Source: Saussurea involucrata (Eukaryota; Streptophyta; Magnoliopsida; Asterales; Asteraceae). Taken from it: DNA of 64,000 bases. Positions 12,020 through 22,633 of the stretch are shown piece by piece (position 1 is the stretch's first letter; every line of letters begins with the position of its first letter). Both the position numbers and the translations under genes were made by a program. Location: positions 87,458,873 through 87,522,872 of the forward strand of contig CM066326.1 of NCBI GenBank assembly GCA_033807775.1, read 5' to 3'. The notes beneath the pieces were generated by a model. It ran no database searches. It was not told the DNA's origin and worked only from the letters and a program-made list of their open reading frames with translations.

Positions 12020-15000
12020 CCCGCCACTGACTGGTTTGAGGTTGATCATCCAAGCTTCTAAATGGGTCCGACAATGTGGCAAATACGTACTCCTAATGAA
12101 GAATTTGATCCTTATTATGTTTATGGTAAACAAATGTGTATGCTTTTGCATTTATTTTGAGGGTTTTAAAGTGTTTTAGTTTTAAGTAAGTAACATTGGT
12201 TTGTCTTTCTAACTTTTGCAGAAGATCATCCCCATTTGATTTCCATCAAAGTCAATCATGGTGGGGTGTTTACCAAACGTCCAGGAAGAAAGTATTTAAA
12301 TGGTAAGGTTAATTATGTTGATATCGTTGACTGTGATGAGTTTAGTGTCCATGAACTTGACACTATGATTAAGGAGACAGGGTATACTGCTGTGCAACCA
12401 ATGTGGTACCATTTTTTGATCCCAGAAAGTGACCTAGATTATGGTCTCCATGCCTTAGGGAGTGATGGAGATGTAATAGCTTTCTTAAAGTACACCACTA
12501 AATTCAAACTCATAGAGGTTTATACAGAGCATTGGAGGACAACTTTAGACACTTACTTCAAATCTCCAAAACAATCTAAGGTTGTTATTGATGAACTTCC
12601 AAATGAGGAACCAGTTGAATTAAAAAGATGTAAAAAGTCAGGGAAAGGGGCTGCTAGTTCCTCATGTAAAAAACAATTACTACTAGGATGGATTGACAGT
12701 CAAGAACAGGGTGATCATGTAAGTGACACTCAAGAAGAGGGTGATCATGTAAGTGAAACTCAACAGGGTGATCATGATGCACAAGAGGCTGGTGAAGCTT
12801 GTGTGGACTTAGGATATAGTCCAGAACAGGGTGATCATTCACAGTTTGGTCCAAGTGGACAATTCGAGCCAAGTCAACCCTTTGGTCTAAGTGGACAATT
12901 TGACACAAGTCAACCATTTGACCCTAGTGAACAATTTGATCCAAGTCAACACTTTGACCCCTTTTGGGAAAGAGAAATAGAAAGAGAAATGCATGGTACT
13001 GAAAACATAGTGGAAAAGACAAGGCTGATGATGATGGTATGGATTGCTCTGATGAGGTAGATAGTGATTACATGGTAGATGAGGTAGATGAGGTTGAGGA
13101 GGATGATGTGGACATGTCCAACTTCAAGTCAACTGTTGATTGGGAGGCAGAATGGGTTAGTACTAAAAACATAGTGGAGAATGACAATGTGGACTCAGGT
13201 TCAACAATGGAGTTTGATGAATTTGACACTAGTTTCAGATTCTGAGTTTGAAAGACCAAGGAAAAGAAAGCTGAAAGCTTTAAGGAAACAACAACCATTA
13301 CCACAGGGATCAAAGTCAACTTTTTATGTGGGTCAAGTATTTGGCAGCAAGAAGGAGATTAAGTCTGCCATTACCTTGCATTCCATTGAAACTAGGAGAG
13401 ACCTTCTGATTGTGAAGAATGACAAGGTAAGAGTAAGGGTTGTATGCAAAGGACTTGTGCCAAATGAAAGTGGGGAGGGTAGTTCTGATGTTGCGAAAAA
13501 GTCAAAGCAGTCAACAAAGCAAAAGGAATCTGGGCACACATGCCCTTGGATACTGCACATATCGACAACAACCAATGACATGACTTGGGTGGTCAAAACC
13601 TACCAAGATGTCCATAAATGCCTTCAACAAAGGAAAGTGAGGCAATGCACTGCCTCTTTTCTTGCACAACAAATCGAAGAAACTATTGGCCCTAACCCTA
13701 CAGTTCCTTTAGGAGCACTTACAAAGCAATTAGAAAAGAAACTTGAAGTTGGTGTTTTGTAACACCCGTAATTTTCGGATAAGTACAATTTCGAATCAGT
13801 GTGGAACCGATCTTTTAAGAAAAATATGAAAAATAGGATTTTGGGTTAAATCTTAGATTTTATGGTCTTGTTGGATGGGGAATTCGAATACGAGTCCAAC
13901 GGTTCTTTCCAGAGCGAAAACGGAGCTATAACGAAGAAGTTACGACCGAAACAGTATCTGACCCAAAAGAAAACCGCGGGCCGTGCAGCCTAGTGCGCGA
14001 TCTTAGGCCGCGGCCCAAGCCGCGCAACTCACTGAATCAGATATTAAGTCGCGAATTTTCAGCTCAATCTTCATTCCTTCATAACTTTTGCATCCCAACT
14101 TCGATTTTGATGATTCAAGTTGCTATGGTTTCGTTTTTGGGAGCTCTTCAAGGATCTAGAAAGAGTTTTGAAGTATGATGAATGATCCAAGAGTATTTGG
14201 TGGTGGTTGAGGTAAGCTTCTCACTTTTCTTCATCTAAGAAGTTAGGGTTTTGGTATTTTTGGTGGTTTTGGATGATTTATGTTGGAGGAAATGTATGTA
14301 AGTGTTTGAGGATGATTATTTATGGTTGAAAACTTATGGATCTAGGTTTTGGGAAGTTTTGACTTGAAGATCCAAGTTTCTTCAAAGGAGCTCAAGTTGG
14401 GGAAAACCTAGATTTAGCCTAAATCTAGCAAGGTGAGTTCAAGATTGATTTGTGAAAACTTTGTACATGCCAAAAATGTTATTTTCCAAGTATTTGAGTA
14501 TTTTACTTAAAATTATAAATTATTGAGTTATTTGATGAGTTTAACTCTTGTGAAGTATTTAACTTCTTAAATGTTGTAAAACACCCATATTTGGGATTTT
14601 TGGATATGTTGATGTGTAGAAATCATAAATATGTTCTTAAAAGATTTATTGCTCAAAATGAAGTTTATTTAATGGTTTAATCATATTGGTGTACTTGATT
14701 TTATAAACCATTTGGGAAAATAGTGTCATGAGTCATTTTGAGAACTAAAAGAGTATAAATCCATTTTGGGAAATCCATTATTATTAATCCGTGATGAGTT
14801 TTGAGTCGATGATAATTTTATGGTATACGTTTACCAAAACGACGTGTAATACGTTTATATTTTGAGAACCGTTATTTATGGGTCTAATGGGTTTTGAGCA
14901 TTTTGCTCGGTTTTGATTTTAAGGAAGTCTTGGGACATTTTGTCCGGTTTTGATGGCTCAATGTGGAGTCTTATTTATGATTTGCATTTATTGCAACACA

Positions 15001-15440
15001 TTGCATATTATGGCACATTATTGATATTTACATGCTTGGGCGTTTTAGTCATTCCGGGTTGAGAATGTTTTGTAGACTATGTTGCATTGGATCCATAGGC
15101 ACGTAAGTCAGTCTTTATTTGATGGTCTATCTCTTTGTGCACGAGGAGTGGACTATTGGGGCGCATGGTTATATGTGTTAGGCCGTGGGGGCCACTAGCG
15201 AGTATGCACTAAGGGACATTGAAGTCCTTGAGGTGTAACTCGTCTAGACTGGATAGGCAATATGGTCCCATAAGTCCTTGAGGTGTAACTCGACGGGGTA
15301 TGCAATAAAGACATGGGAAAGGTTTGAGGTTGTGATGTCTTTATGGCATGGGAACTAAGACCTGGACTTGAGGTGTAATCCAGTAACATCATAAGTGGCC
15401 TAACTTTATGTGCCCGTCACTTTCGATGGAATCGAGTCTC

Positions 15441-16419
15441 TCATCCACCCTACATTATACGTGTTCGAGAAAGGGTCGTTCCTCGGCTGGTGATTCCGGT
15501 TCTGTAAAAACTGAACTTGCTCGGGTTCTTCCGGATTACCACCTTTCAAATGGTTCGTGATCGCAGCTAGTTGAGCTTTTATTTCTTTCAGCTCATCCGA
15601 TTCATGAACACTCGCAACTCTTCTAACAGCTGATCTTGGAGTAGAAAAACTATGTTCGGCTAAGTTCTCGATCAAGGCGACTGCTTCTTCATATGTCTTC
15701 TCCATTAGGGCTCCACCCGCTGCAGCAGTGATATCATTCTTGAACTGCGGGTGAAGGCCTCTAAATAAAGTTTGGATAATTACCCAGCCGTGTAACCCGT
15801 GGTGAGAACACTTTTTCAACATATCCTTGTATCTCTCCCATGCCTCGTATAGGGTCTCTTGGTCCCATTGCGCGAAGTGAGTAATGTCGGCCATTAGCTG
15901 AGCAGTTCTTCCCGGTGGGAAGAATTTCTGGAGGAATGCGGCCTTCGTGTCTGCCCATGTAATGATCTGATCCGCTGGTAGGCTCTCTATCCAAATTTCA
16001 GCTCTACCCTTGAGTGAGAAACTGAACAGTCTTAGCTTGATGGCATCCTCGTTTACCCCATTGATTTTGAATGTGTTGCATATCCTCTCAAATGCACGGA
16101 GATGTGCATGAGGATCCTCTGTCGGGGCCCCTCCGAACTGATTCTGCTGTACCATGACAATGGTACTTGGTTTAATCTCGAAGTAGTTCGCCCCAATAGT
16201 GGGCGGTTGAATGCCTATGCGTGCGGCTGCCACGTTTGGATTGGCAAATGACCGCATTGGAACTCTCGCCGGAGGAGGCGGAGGTGGGTTGTTAACAGGT
16301 CTCTCATCGCCCATCTTTAATTGCCTTTGGGCTTTGGATGCTTTACGTATCTGGCGGGCGGTTCTTTCGATCTCCGGATCAAGTGGTTCGATTTCCTTCC
16401 CTCGGGTCTTCCTTGGCAT
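15441..16419 (-). pseudogene. Truncated gag (Athila-like)
   Basis: About 326 codons from MPRKTRGKE at 16419. The central part has the plant Gypsy retrotransposon gag signature: DPHAHLRAFERICNTFK, LFSFSLKGRAEIWIESLP, FLQKFFPPGR, ETLYEAWERYK. The capsid region is continuous without stops. The frame runs out of the element at 15441 and continues a few codons into the host LTR, so the zinc knuckle, protease, reverse transcriptase and integrase are missing. The gag is a 5' remnant. Confidence 0.85.
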
Positions 16420-16553
16420 AAACCAATTAGTACCTGAAAAGAAAGTAGGCGAAGTTAGCAATCCAGAAATTGAAAGTGATGGAACAAAGTAAATAAAAAA
16501 AATGTTCAATGTAATAGCGCTTATAGCTGGTAGTGCTATCAGTTGCAACTAGT

Positions 16554-16569
16554 TCCCCGGCAACGGCGC
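16554..16569 (-). other. Primer-binding site (tRNA-Asp type)
   Basis: The plus strand reads tccccggcaacggcgc, which matches the 3' end of plant tRNA-Asp; the minus strand is therefore complementary to it. It lies about 24 bp inside the LTR end, as expected for priming of minus-strand cDNA, and this type of site is common in Athila-like Gypsy elements. Confidence 0.75.
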
Positions 16570-16593
16570 TTATAGCTGGTAGCGCTTATACCT

Positions 16594-17849
16594 TGATAGG
16601 CGGGTTCACACCCCCCTAAATCTTACCGCAAGTATACGGGTCGAAATCAAGTAATAGTACTAGAAAGTACGAGTATCGAACACAGGGAACTAGGAACTAA
16701 GTATCACAATTACTATAAACTCTATTAACTGAACGTCGCAATTTTGAGTGGTTGGTATTAAACTAATTAATTGCAAGCAAAATAAATCAAACACAAAACA
16801 GTAAACAGCTTAAGAAACTTCAGATAGAGAAAACAGTTGAGGGTTGGAAATCCTAAGACTTTCACATATAAACGCTTGACTCAAAACAGTTACCAGTTAT
16901 TCCCCTTAATGAATACCCAATATTAAAGTCACCGTTGTTCTTTCTCAAGCAACAACGAGTTTTATTTTGAAGACACAAGTTTTATCTCTCGATCTTAACT
17001 CATGAAACTCAAAACACATTTAAAACAAGATTTAACGGGACTAAAGCTTAATTTGATATCTCTATCCAAATTTCCACCTTAGGCATGCAATTTCTAGTTC
17101 TAGATTAACAATTAATTCTCTCGAACTTAATTGCTCACAACAAATCAATTGTAAATTGGCCAAATTCACAAAAGCATTAAAATCCAAATCACATGCTTCA
17201 CTAAAATAGGAAAAACTGATAAAAGTCCAAGTTACATGTTCATATGCTTAAATCAAATTCATTCCAACCCCCAACATCTAGAAATTAGTTCATGTTGGTG
17301 GTGGATTCAAACATAAAGAAAGAAGATGGAAAAACGCGTGCAAATATAATGATAATGAACATGACAAGTGTAATGGTGGACTCCCTTTTCTCGTGCTCGA
17401 ATCTACTTGTGTGGTGAACGTCTCCTCGATTGATCCTCTACTGTGGCTCCAAAACCTCCGAAAAAGCTCTGAAAATCGCCCCCAAGTCGCTGCCGTTCGT
17501 CGTGTGTCCAGTCTGACCTAAAATCCGGAAAACGCCAAACTTAAAAGCTGGAACAGAGACACCCGCGGTTTGTGCCGCGACTTGCAAACCGCGGGATAGG
17601 TTGTGCGTGTTCCTGAGGTGCGCGGGTCAGCTTCGGGTCCTGGTTCGGGTGCGGGTCTTGGGCTTGGATCTCGGGCTTCCGTTGGGCTTCGTTTTGGCTC
17701 TTTTCAGCTTCTTTTCTCGATGATCACTGCCTTTTAGATAACATGCACATTCCACTAGATAAACCGTAAAATTCCGCCTCTTTGCTATCAATACAAGCCA
17801 ATCTCATTGGTTTGAGAACTGAAAATAACGCCAAAAAGTGGCGTTATCA
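16594..17849 (-). repeat. 5' LTR of the Athila-like fragment
   Basis: On the minus strand it starts TGATAACGCC and ends CCTATCA, about 1256 bp, with TGATA/TATCA terminal inversion. The boundary is placed by the neighbouring primer-binding site and by the TSD. No second copy is present in the window. Confidence 0.75.
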
Positions 17850-20684
17850 GTCTCCCCCGTCACCGAAAGGTGTTGTTTTTGGGTAGTTACTTTTATCCAT
17901 ATTTTCGGTGACGCTCTCTATTTATATGAAATGTCTTCATGGTTTATTGGCAGAGTTCTATGCCTTATCCTATCTGGATATTTTAAATATTGGAGTTCGT
18001 CCACGTTTATACTTCTTGGGATATTTAACGTCCAAGCACGTTTTGAGTGAGTTGGAATTCATTTTGGAAAACGATTTTTACATTTCGGGAACCTTTCTCA
18101 TAGATTTTGTGTGCGTTGGAAAATGAGCCGTTTACATCCTTTCATAAACCCTTTGGAAATCATGATTTATGTCGCAAACTTTCATTCTACAAATTATATA
18201 AATCATGTTATAAACTCTTGAACTCACTAGGCGTTAACCTTTTTATTTTTTGGCATGTGCAACAGGTTCAGGTTAGGAGTAGTTCTAGTGACACTACGAA
18301 AGGTAGAGTGCTAGTATTGTGCTCGAGAGGTGAATTGGTAGTGAAGTCTTCCGCATTGAGTTTTAGGAATAGCAATTGTACTTGAGTTAAGTAACATCAG
18401 ATGTGAACTTAGCCTTTGTATTTAAGACTTGAGTTTTATGTATTGATGGAGGTATTTCCCGTATTGATATATAGGGAGAAATCTTATTATTTTGGTTGTA
18501 TTATCGAAAATTTTATTTAGTTGCTTTTTCCCAATTCGAGGGCGTTACATGTTTCTAGGCAGAAAGTATTCAGGGCAAAGAATATGGCAATGTTCAGGGT
18601 TATGGGTAGTTACAAGCTACAATATTCTTGGTTGGGGAACTATGTTCTTGAATTGCAGAGAACAAACAATGACACAACAGTTAAATTAGAGGTTGAAAGT
18701 GAGCCAAATGCAGCAAGTCAAAGCAGGGTGTTCAAGAGGATATATGTATGCATTGGTTCTTTGAAACAGGGGTTCAAAGCTTGTAAAATGGACCTCTTGG
18801 GTTTGGATGGAGCTTTTATGAAAGGGCCTTACCCTGGGCAGATCTTGACTGCAGTTGGGGTGGATCCAAACAATGGAATTTACCCTGTTGCATATGCCAT
18901 AGTGGAATCTGAATGTACAGACTCATGGGCTTGGTTTCTAGACTACTTGGGTGATGATTTGGGTCTTGATAGGAACTCAAACTTCACATTCATCACTGAT
19001 AGACACAAGGTACACACTTAATCTATTTGTTTACGCATACACTTGTTACAATCTGTTATGGTTTAATTATGTTACCTTAATTTACAAAACAGAGGGTTAT
19101 ACCAGCCATTGCTAGAGTTTTTCCAAGTGTAGAGCATATATATTGCTTGAGGCATATCCATGAAAACATGAAGAAATCTTGGAGGGGGAAACAGTATAAA
19201 GATTTGTTGTGGAAGTGTGCTACAGCAACAACTGTTCCAGAGTTTAACAGATGTATGGAAGATTTAAGGGTTGTGAGTCAAGAAGCATACAACTATCTGA
19301 AAGATATTCCACCTAATTGTTGGACAAGATCCCATTTCACAGGTAAACATTAAATTGTTTTTTTGTTACAGAAAGTGTAGTCATAACAGATTGTACATCA
19401 TTTACATTGTGTTTAATTTACAGAAAGGTAAACATTAAATTGTTTTTTTGTTACAGTCTATTATTTACATTGTGTTTAATTTGAACATCATTTTTATGGC
19501 AAAAACAGGAAGAAGTCATTGTGATGTTTTATTAAACAACATGTGTGAGGTTTTCAACAGATAGTTGGTTGATGGGAGAGACAAGCCAATCATCATGGCA
19601 TTAGAGTATATAAGGGAATATTTAATGAAGAGGGTAGCAAAAGTACAAGCCACAATTAGAAGATGTGAGGGACCCCTTACACCCACAACAACAAAATTGT
19701 TTAACAAAGTGAAGAGTGAAGCTTCCCAATATAGAGTCATATGGAATGGGGGACATCATTATCAAGTCACTGGACCTTGGATGGATCAGTGTGTTGTAAA
19801 TGCTATAGAGAAGGAGTGCACTTGCAGAAAATGGGAGTTGACTGCATGCCATGTAAGCATGCAGTGGCAACAATCTGGTATATGGCATCAAATGGTGAAA
19901 ATGTGGGTATTCCTGAGGATTCTTGTTACACCCTTGCTACCTGGAGGGATGTTTATGCATTCAAGGTTATTCAAATCAATGGGAGAGACAAGTGGCCAGT
20001 CTCAGAATGTACACTCACCCTTTTGGCTCCTAAACATCACACTCAAGTTGGAAGACCAAAGAAGAAAAGAAGGAAGACACTAGAGGAGTTGACTGATCCA
20101 ATTGTGAAGGGGTCAAAGCTAAGAAGGAATGGAAAGTCTGTTACCTGCACCAAATGCAAGAAAAAGGGCCACAACTCCAGGACATGCAAAGGTCAAGAAG
20201 ATAATGGTGTTGCATGAACTTTTATTTGATGATGTGTACTCTATGATGCCTTATATATTGGTGCTTGAAAACATTAGATGCATTCTATTTTTTGATCTTT
20301 TGTGACTTAAATTGTGTAAAAGCTTATAACTTTTGGCTTTTGGGCAATGAATGCATCCTTTAGTTATGTTATTACTTATGCATTTCTGTTACTTTGGTTG
20401 CACCCTTCAATTTGGCATTAGTTTTGGCACTTCTGTTACTCATGTATGCACTGTGGTTTATTGTTAGTTATTCACTTATGTTAGTAATGGTTGCAGTTGC
20501 ATTTACTGTTAGTTATGCACAGATGCATTTGCATCCAAATTGGTTGCATTTACTGTTAGTAAGGACAATTGGGTAAGAAAAAGACATGAGTTTCCCAAAA
20601 GATAATACAATTTTTGCCATTAATATATTTAGAACATTACAACCACCCAAAAGATAATACTATTTTCAAATTACAACAGAAAAG

Positions 20685-21048
20685 TCAAAATACAATGAAA
20701 TAGGCAACAACAAACACCACCCAAGTGATGAACAATACTAATTTGAGCTTCTTAGCCTCTTTTTCCTTTGCCAGAATCCTTGCTTGAAGTAAATCACTGG
20801 ACCTCAGTAAACCAGGAATGACTTGGACAACTCGTGGACACATTGGTGGATCAACCCATCCAATAAATCGACAATTGGATCCCTGGAGAAACAGAAATGG
20901 AAATACTTTGAGTTAGGGCTTCGATTTTAGCTATGGTGGAAAAGAAAATACTTACAATAATAGGACAACAGTAGAATCTCCTTTCTGGATTATTGTTGGT
21001 CCACGATGTGCGAACAACTGCAGTCGATCCACAATAGCAAATCACCAT
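20685..21048 (-). CDS. GRF zinc-finger, single-pass membrane protein of MULE-B
   Basis: Two exons: 21048-20956 and 20882-20685, separated by a 73-bp phase-0 intron (20883-20955, gtaagt…ctccag), encoding 96 aa. The GRF-type zinc finger spans the splice junction: CYCG near residue 4, NNNPERRFYCC at 18-28 and GSNCRFIGWVDPPMC after the junction. A short basic, helical stretch (ARILAKEKEAKKLK) precedes a C-terminal hydrophobic segment (VLFITWVVFVVAYFIVF) that looks like a tail anchor. GRF fingers bind nucleic acid in other proteins; the combination with a tail anchor is found in plant genomes. The frame is intact although the transposase of the element is dead. Its role in transposition is inferred only from position. 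Confidence 0.8.
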
Positions 21049-21090
21049 TGTTGCTAACTGAAGCTTCGAGTGGTAGCAGAAAAAAGGAGG

Positions 21091-21360
21091 GAAAACGAAC
21101 GAGCAAACCACGGGGACGGATGTTGATAAATGGGGGTTTGTCGTGTTTGTTTAAAAAGAGGAGAGAGGTAAAATGACATAATTACCCTCGTGTGCAGGTC
21201 ACGTGGGGCTTCTTAACGGAGGGCCCTTTGACGGTGTTAGCGTTGAGGACCAAATCCGGACAAAAACGCATACCACGGTGGCAAATTTGTAATAAACAAA
21301 CTATAGGGACGACTTTCGTTATTTTTAACAAACCACAGGGACCAAAATTGAGGTTTACTC
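21091..21360 (-). repeat. MULE-B right TIR
   Basis: Inverted copy of the left TIR, ending 'attgaggtttactc'. The GRF gene on the minus strand begins at 21048, about 40 bp inside, mirroring the transposase at the other end. The two genes therefore probably have near-identical promoters. Confidence 0.93.
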
Positions 21361-21369
21361 TAATATTTA

Positions 21370-22500
21370 TATATAACAAACGTAACAAATAAACTCACAC
21401 ACCTTTCGTATATTCGATAAATTTTTTGAATCTCTGAAAAGTGAAAGACTCATGTACCACTAGGTCAAAGACCCTTTGATTATCAGTAATAATCTTATAC
21501 CTTTTTTTCGAGTTAATCGGGTGTAGTCAGCCATGAGAATGCTCAGATGAAAGTGTTGCCTTGAGAGCGTACCCAGATCTTTGGAGTCCTTGTCTCCCCG
21601 GACACAGAAGGCTCATGAAGTTTTATTTACAAACAATGCACCGTTGGAGACTTCATTGTGTTAAGAACAAGATTGATATCGTGTCATGAAAACAAATTGA
21701 AAAATCCCTAGCCTATAATACCTTTATCGTAAAGATAATTTTGACCGAGAAAATAGATTTTAAATAGATATCGACATTTTTGACCTCTCGTGCTTCTGAT
21801 TGTGCCCAAAAGTTGATACACGTCCGACATAGGCTAGACACATATCTAACACTTTCATGGTTATAAACCATTAAGGTTTTACTCTTCTTCCTATGTGGGA
21901 TCCCACACCCACTTAGTTTTTGCTAATTTCATCCAAGTACTCAACTTTGATCGATATCTCATTCACACATACTCGGTTTTGGACACATTATGCATCATTT
22001 CGAAGCTCTCATATAGGAGAACACAAACTCACTAAGAGTTAATTATATATAATACATATATATGTATTTAAATGTGTCCAACGTTAGTAAAAACATATAT
22101 TTTTTACTAAATTTTCCAACATATATATATATATATATATAATTCTAAATAATATTATATAAACCGATATTCCGATATATCACCGATATTTCCGAGATAT
22201 CGAATATCGGTCCTTGACCGATATCGCACCGATATCCGATTTTAACAGCATAGTCAGCCAGACACAAACCATTAAACATGTATATATATATGTAGTAACC
22301 CCACCTCTCTCTAAGGGCGTTGTTAGAGAAACTTTCAAAAGGGTTCCAAATATTCTAACAAAAACAAACCAAACAAGCCCGGTGAATCCCACACAGAGTA
22401 TGGCATGTAGAGGGTAAGATGTACACACCTCGCTTCTTGATAGTTAGCCTAAAACACAAGAGGGAAAAGGGCATTGGTTTTCTATAGAAAGGTTTTTGAA
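21370..22500. other. Intergenic spacer
   Basis: No gene supported. It contains unidentified repeat-like segments (21540-21620, 21780-21990), an AT microsatellite at 22121-22141, 'ccgatat'-rich sequence at 22165-22240, and a fragment of the SINE-like repeat near 22365-22430. Confidence 0.45.
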
Positions 22501-22633
22501 TTGATATATAACCTACAAGAAAATGTTACATTCTTAATAGGTACCCCGGGCCGGTCTCAAGAACAATATTTTGTACACAATTAAATAGAATACACGAAAA
22601 TCGGCATCAAGAGGACCTTTATCAAAAACTACT

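Larger units (their letters stand above)
15441..17849 (-). mobile_element. One-LTR Athila-like retroelement fragment
   Basis: Nested in the solo LTR and flanked by gtctc at 15436-15440 and 17850-17854. Read on the minus strand it has a complete 5' LTR, a primer-binding site and an N-terminal gag region, then stops abruptly inside gag with no pol and no 3' LTR. Comparison with 1561-1600, the uninterrupted LTR copy, fixes the insertion boundaries. Confidence 0.85.
13758..18549 (+). mobile_element. Gypsy-type solo LTR inside MULE-B transposase
   Basis: Begins TGTAACACCC and ends GGCGTTACA. It is flanked by a perfect 5-bp TSD, tgttt, at 13753-13757 and 18550-18554. Removing it with one TSD copy restores an uninterrupted transposase frame across the site. 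Without the nested insertion it is about 2378 bp. It contains no internal domain and no second LTR, so it is read as a solo LTR left by LTR-LTR recombination. It is related to 1-2165. Confidence 0.9.
12062..20217 (+). pseudogene. MULE-B transposase, broken by solo LTR
   Basis: Coding blocks: exon 1 12062-12125, intron 12126-12221, then a long exon interrupted by the LTR at 13758-18549 and ending at 19009; introns 19010-19092 and 19343-19508; last exon to 20217. The first ~110 residues form a PB1-like domain (HPHLISIKVNHGG). An acidic, repetitive linker with QGDHVS and FDPSQ repeats follows, then the MuDR DNA-binding region, the MULE catalytic domain (LGLDGAF, ITDRHK, MCEVFN supply D, D, E), a SWIM finger and a CCHC knuckle (CTKCKKKGHNSRTC). 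Lesions: frameshift near 13012-13020, frameshift near 13225-13235, the LTR insertion, TAG at 19562-19564, and a frameshift near 19843 inside the SWIM motif. The intron at 19343 contains a tandem duplication of about 95 bp. Confidence 0.92.
11750..21360. mobile_element. MULE-B: long-TIR Mutator-like element
   Basis: A 9.6-kb element, about 4.8 kb without its nested insertion. It is bounded by 270-bp inverted repeats starting 'gagtaaacct' and flanked by a perfect 9-bp TSD, taatattta, at 11741-11749 and 21361-21369. It encodes a PB1-like/MULE/SWIM transposase on plus and a GRF zinc-finger membrane protein on minus. The transposase is disrupted by two N-terminal frameshifts, a solo LTR, an in-frame TAG and a frameshift in the SWIM finger. 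Confidence 0.95.
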
